From: Bifidobacterium breve
GTDB taxonomy: Bacteria > Actinomycetota > Thermoleophilia > Solirubrobacterales > Solirubrobacteraceae
Direction: 5' to 3'
Assembly: GCA_945878865.1 (NCBI GenBank)
Contig: CAMCUD010000014.1
Coordinates: 1 to 64,000, forward strand
DNA: 64,000 nt
A model generated the notes under the pieces. The model did no database searches, was not told the origin of the DNA, and saw only the letters and a list, made by a program, of their open reading frames with translations. This document shows, piece by piece, positions 61,987 through 64,000 of the stretch. Numbering within the stretch: position 1 is the first letter of the stretch; each line of letters opens with the position of its first letter. Position numbers and translations under genes: made by a program.

Positions 61987-63300
61987 CTACGCGGGAACGG
62001 CCCGCGCTTCACGCGCACGAACGCGCAGGACGACCGCGAGGCCGGAGAGCGGAAGGACCACGAGCGCGGCCACGGCGGCCTCGAGCCCCAGCACGCTGGA
62101 GAGACCGCCGGCCGCCGCTGCGCCGACCGCGCCGCCGGTGATGAAGACGTAGGTGAACGTCCCCGTGGCAGCCCCGATGTCCTGCGGCGCGACCAGCGTG
62201 GAGACCTTTCCGAGCATCACCGCCTGCACCCCTGCATACGGCGCGATCGCGAGCACGGAGCCGGCGATCACGAGCACGGGCACCCCACCGCCGGCACCGG
62301 CGATGAGGACGCCGGCGGCCGACACCGCGCAGCACCCGGCGAAGACCTGCGCCGCACCGATGCGCGGCCCCAGCAGGCCCGCGAGGTGCGCGGAGGTCGC
62401 GGCGACCAGGGCACACGGTGCGAGCGCCACCCCGGTCTGCAGCGCCGTCCAGCCCGTCTCGCGATCGAGGAGCATCGGCGCCGCGAACGTGAGCCCGGTG
62501 TAGCCGGCCTGGACGGTGGCCGCGGCGAACGAGAGCTCCATGAGCTCGCGGTTGCGCAGCACCGCCAGCGGCAGGAACCCGTCGGGACGCCGGCGCAGAT
62601 GCGCGGCGAGCATGACGATCCCGCCCGCCGCGCCGACCGCGAGACCCGCGGCGACGAGGGCCGGAGTCGCGGTCGCCGGGGCCTGCAGGACGGCGGCCAC
62701 CATGATCGCGGCGACCGTGGCGATGGCCGCGCCCCGCAGGTCGAGCGCCCCGGGCGCCCGGCGCTCGGGTGGCAGGCCGCGCAGCAGCGCGGGCAGCGGC
62801 GCGAGCGTGAGCATCCCGCAGCTCAGCGCCGCCCTCCACCCCGCGAGCGCTTCCAGGACCGCCCCGACCAGCGGACTGATCGCGATGCAGGTGAACGACA
62901 CCGCGGTGAGGATTCCGCCGACCCTCGCCCGGTCGTCAAGAGGCACGTAGGAGACGGCGTTGAACGCCGTCACGCACAGCCAGCCGCTGCCCGCGCCCTG
63001 GACGAATCGCCCGATCGAGACGCCGAGCAACTCGGGCGAGACCACGATGAGCGCCGTGCCCAGGACGGTCGCCGCCGCGCCGGCGAGCATGACGGCGCGC
63101 GAGCCCAGCAGGTCGAGCGCCCGGCCGCCGAGCGTCATCGCCACGCCGCTGCCGAGCACGAACGCGGCGAGCACCCAGGCCGTGGCTTCGTCGCCGACCC
63201 CGAGCGCGTCGGCGACGTCTGGCAGCACGACACCCGGCGCCGAGATCGCCAGACCGGCCGTGCCGGCCACCGCGCCGAGCAGCAGCCCGCGCCGGGTCAT
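61987..63300 (-). CDS. MFS transporter (second)
   Basis: A 437-residue permease with twelve or so hydrophobic segments: TRRGLLLGAVAGTAGLAISA, ATAWVLAAFVLGSGVAMTLG, LGGRALDLLGSRAVMLAGAA (motif A-like) and FVQGAGSGWLCVTAFNAVSY. Start MTRRGLLLG at 63300 is chosen; GTG at 63318 is possible. It lies between the ABC importer operon and hyuB copy 3, with boxes i and j in the upstream region, so it probably belongs to the same regulon. Confidence 0.84.
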   Translation of the reverse strand: MTRRGLLLGAVAGTAGLAISAPGVVLPDVADALGVGDEATAWVLAAFVLGSGVAMTLGGRALDLLGSRAVMLAGAAATVLGTALIVVSPELLGVSIGRFVQGAGSGWLCVTAFNAVSYVPLDDRARVGGILTAVSFTCIAISPLVGAVLEALAGWRAALSCGMLTLAPLPALLRGLPPERRAPGALDLRGAAIATVAAIMVAAVLQAPATATPALVAAGLAVGAAGGIVMLAAHLRRRPDGFLPLAVLRNRELMELSFAAATVQAGYTGLTFAAPMLLDRETGWTALQTGVALAPCALVAATSAHLAGLLGPRIGAAQVFAGCCAVSAAGVLIAGAGGGVPVLVIAGSVLAIAPYAGVQAVMLGKVSTLVAPQDIGAATGTFTYVFITGGAVGAAAAGGLSSVLGLEAAVAALVVLPLSGLAVVLRVRAREARAVPA

Positions 63301-63410
63301 CAGCCATGAGGGGCTCACGTGCGCGCTTCGACCGCGGGTCCAACGGCCGGGAGGGGACTTTCGGCAGGAGGTCCGATGGCATGGCCTCCTCCAGCGGCTG
63401 GAATCCAAAG

Positions 63411-63422
63411 AATGGATCCAAT
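63411..63422. promoter_or_regulatory. GntR-box i
   Basis: AATGGATCCAAT, 11 of 12 matching the consensus, in the 211-base divergent region between the second MFS gene and hyuB copy 3, 110 bases from the MFS start. Confidence 0.55.
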
Positions 63423-63486
63423 CGACCCTCCACCAGCCACGCGATCCGCGTCCTTGCTCATGTCCGCGACCCTATCCCGGATCCGT

Positions 63487-63498
63487 TCTGGATCCAAC
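63487..63498. promoter_or_regulatory. GntR-box j
   Basis: TCTGGATCCAAC, 9 of 12 matching the consensus, 14 bases before the ATG of hyuB copy 3. A further CCGGATCCG core lies just upstream (63478-63486). Confidence 0.5.
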
Positions 63499-63511
63499 CT
63501 TGCCGGCTGAG

Positions 63512-64000
63512 ATGCCCCTCGACCCGATCACCCTCGGCGTCATGGCCAGCCGCGTCGACAGCGTCGCCCGGGAGATGACGAACACGATGGTCCGGACCGC
63601 GCGGTCCACGACGATGGCGTCGAAGGACTTCTCCTGCTCCATCGCCGGGCCCGGTCACGACATGCTCAGCTGCCCGGACGCCAACCCGGTGCACGTCTAC
63701 GGCACGGCGCTGCTCGCAGAGGCGATGGCCGACACCCACCCGGACTTCCGCGAGGGCGACTGCTTCCTGAGCAACGACCCGTACGTCGGCAACAGCCACG
63801 CCGCGGACTACACGTTCATGGTCCCCGTCTTCTTCGAGGGCGAGCACGTCTTCACCGCGCTGGCGAAGGCCCACCAGGCCGACTGCGGCAACGCCCTGCC
63901 GACGACCTACATGCCGACCGCCGCCGACGTCTACGCCGAGGGCGCGCTGATCTTCCCCTGCGTGAGGATCCAGTCCGGGTACACCGACAACCGCGACCTC
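63512..64000 (+). CDS. Hydantoinase/oxoprolinase subunit B (HyuB copy 3), N-terminal part
   Basis: The first 163 residues of a third HyuB; the window ends inside it. MPLDPITLGVMASRVDSVAR, TARSTTMASKDFSCSIAGPG, FLSNDPYVGNSHAADYTFMV and AKAHQADCGNALPTTYMPTA match copies 1 and 2 at the same conserved blocks, but the sequence between them is much more diverged, so it is a separate lineage and not a recent duplicate. It is on the plus strand behind boxes i and j. A partner gene may follow beyond the window. Confidence 0.85.
   Translation, partial: MPLDPITLGVMASRVDSVAREMTNTMVRTARSTTMASKDFSCSIAGPGHDMLSCPDANPVHVYGTALLAEAMADTHPDFREGDCFLSNDPYVGNSHAADYTFMVPVFFEGEHVFTALAKAHQADCGNALPTTYMPTAADVYAEGALIFPCVRIQSGYTDNRDL

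Noticed and set aside
54372-63498. GGATCC cores as BamHI cloning junctions or assembly joins
   Set aside because: The matches extend beyond GGATCC to ATT/AAT flanks, lie mostly upstream of genes, and the surrounding genes are intact, so a shared protein-binding site explains them better.

Overview
The window is a very GC-rich (roughly 70 percent or more by eye), densely coding stretch of bacterial chromosome. Gene content points to an actinobacterium, most likely Thermoleophilia/Solirubrobacterales (Solirubrobacter or Conexibacter-like): an InhA-type enoyl reductase, an actinobacterial long AcnA, a DUF4331-TPR-NicO set, an HtaA-like surface protein beside an ECF sigma factor, cholesterol-oxidase-like and other Tat-exported enzymes, and many promoters with a TANNNT box 5-9 bases before a start codon (leaderless style). 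The taxonomic call is inference. About 61 protein genes are supported. I saw no tRNA, rRNA, CRISPR array, insertion sequence or phage gene.

Layout. 1-3.2 kb: DUF4331 protein, TPR protein and the N-terminus of a NicO-type metal transporter (minus strand). 3.3-7.1 kb: M42 peptidase; a histidine kinase/response regulator pair; a Tat-exported ferritin-like protein with tatA. 7.2-13.5 kb: aconitase; ECF sigma/anti-sigma pair divergent from an HtaA-like protein; DsbA-like thiol oxidoreductase. 13.5-25.7 kb: a YdeP-type molybdopterin oxidoreductase, a secreted alpha/beta hydrolase, TetR plus cholesterol-oxidase-like enzyme, fdhD, a 2,4-dienoyl-CoA reductase-like flavoenzyme and moaB. 25.7-28.4 kb: two paralogous monoacylglycerol-lipase-like hydrolases flanking an SRPBCC-ArsR operon with two matching operators. 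28.4-32.3 kb: molybdenum cofactor genes (moaD, moeA, mobA, moaC, moaA, moaE). 32.5-36.7 kb: Tat-exported FAD oxidase; TetR with an MMPL exporter. 36.7-42.7 kb: a tightly overlapping type II fatty-acid synthesis operon (fabD, fabH, acpP, fabF, accD-like, maoC-like, inhA-like fabI). 42.8-48.9 kb: orphan chemoreceptor, a second two-component pair, HAD phosphatase and an unusual zinc-knuckle SDR.

48.9-64 kb is the most interesting part: an apparent catabolic and uptake island with one hyuA, three hyuB-type ATP-dependent hydantoinase/lactamase subunits (the last cut by the window end), two MFS carriers, a NitT/TauT-type ABC importer split over two strands, a GntR/FCD regulator and a RidA-like protein that lacks the usual catalytic arginine. 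A 12-base palindrome with consensus ATTGGATCCAAT recurs about ten times, in or beside promoter regions of this island, and I saw it nowhere else in the window. It is the obvious candidate operator of the island's GntR protein and suggests one regulon for import and ring-opening of a cyclic amide, hydantoin or imide whose identity the sequence does not show.

Other recurring patterns are convergent neighbours whose 3' ends overlap by 14-28 bases (six pairs), ATGA/GTGA/TGATG stop-start overlaps within operons, and a 20-base-arm palindrome carrying the stop codons of two convergent genes, with a diverged relative beside the aconitase gene.
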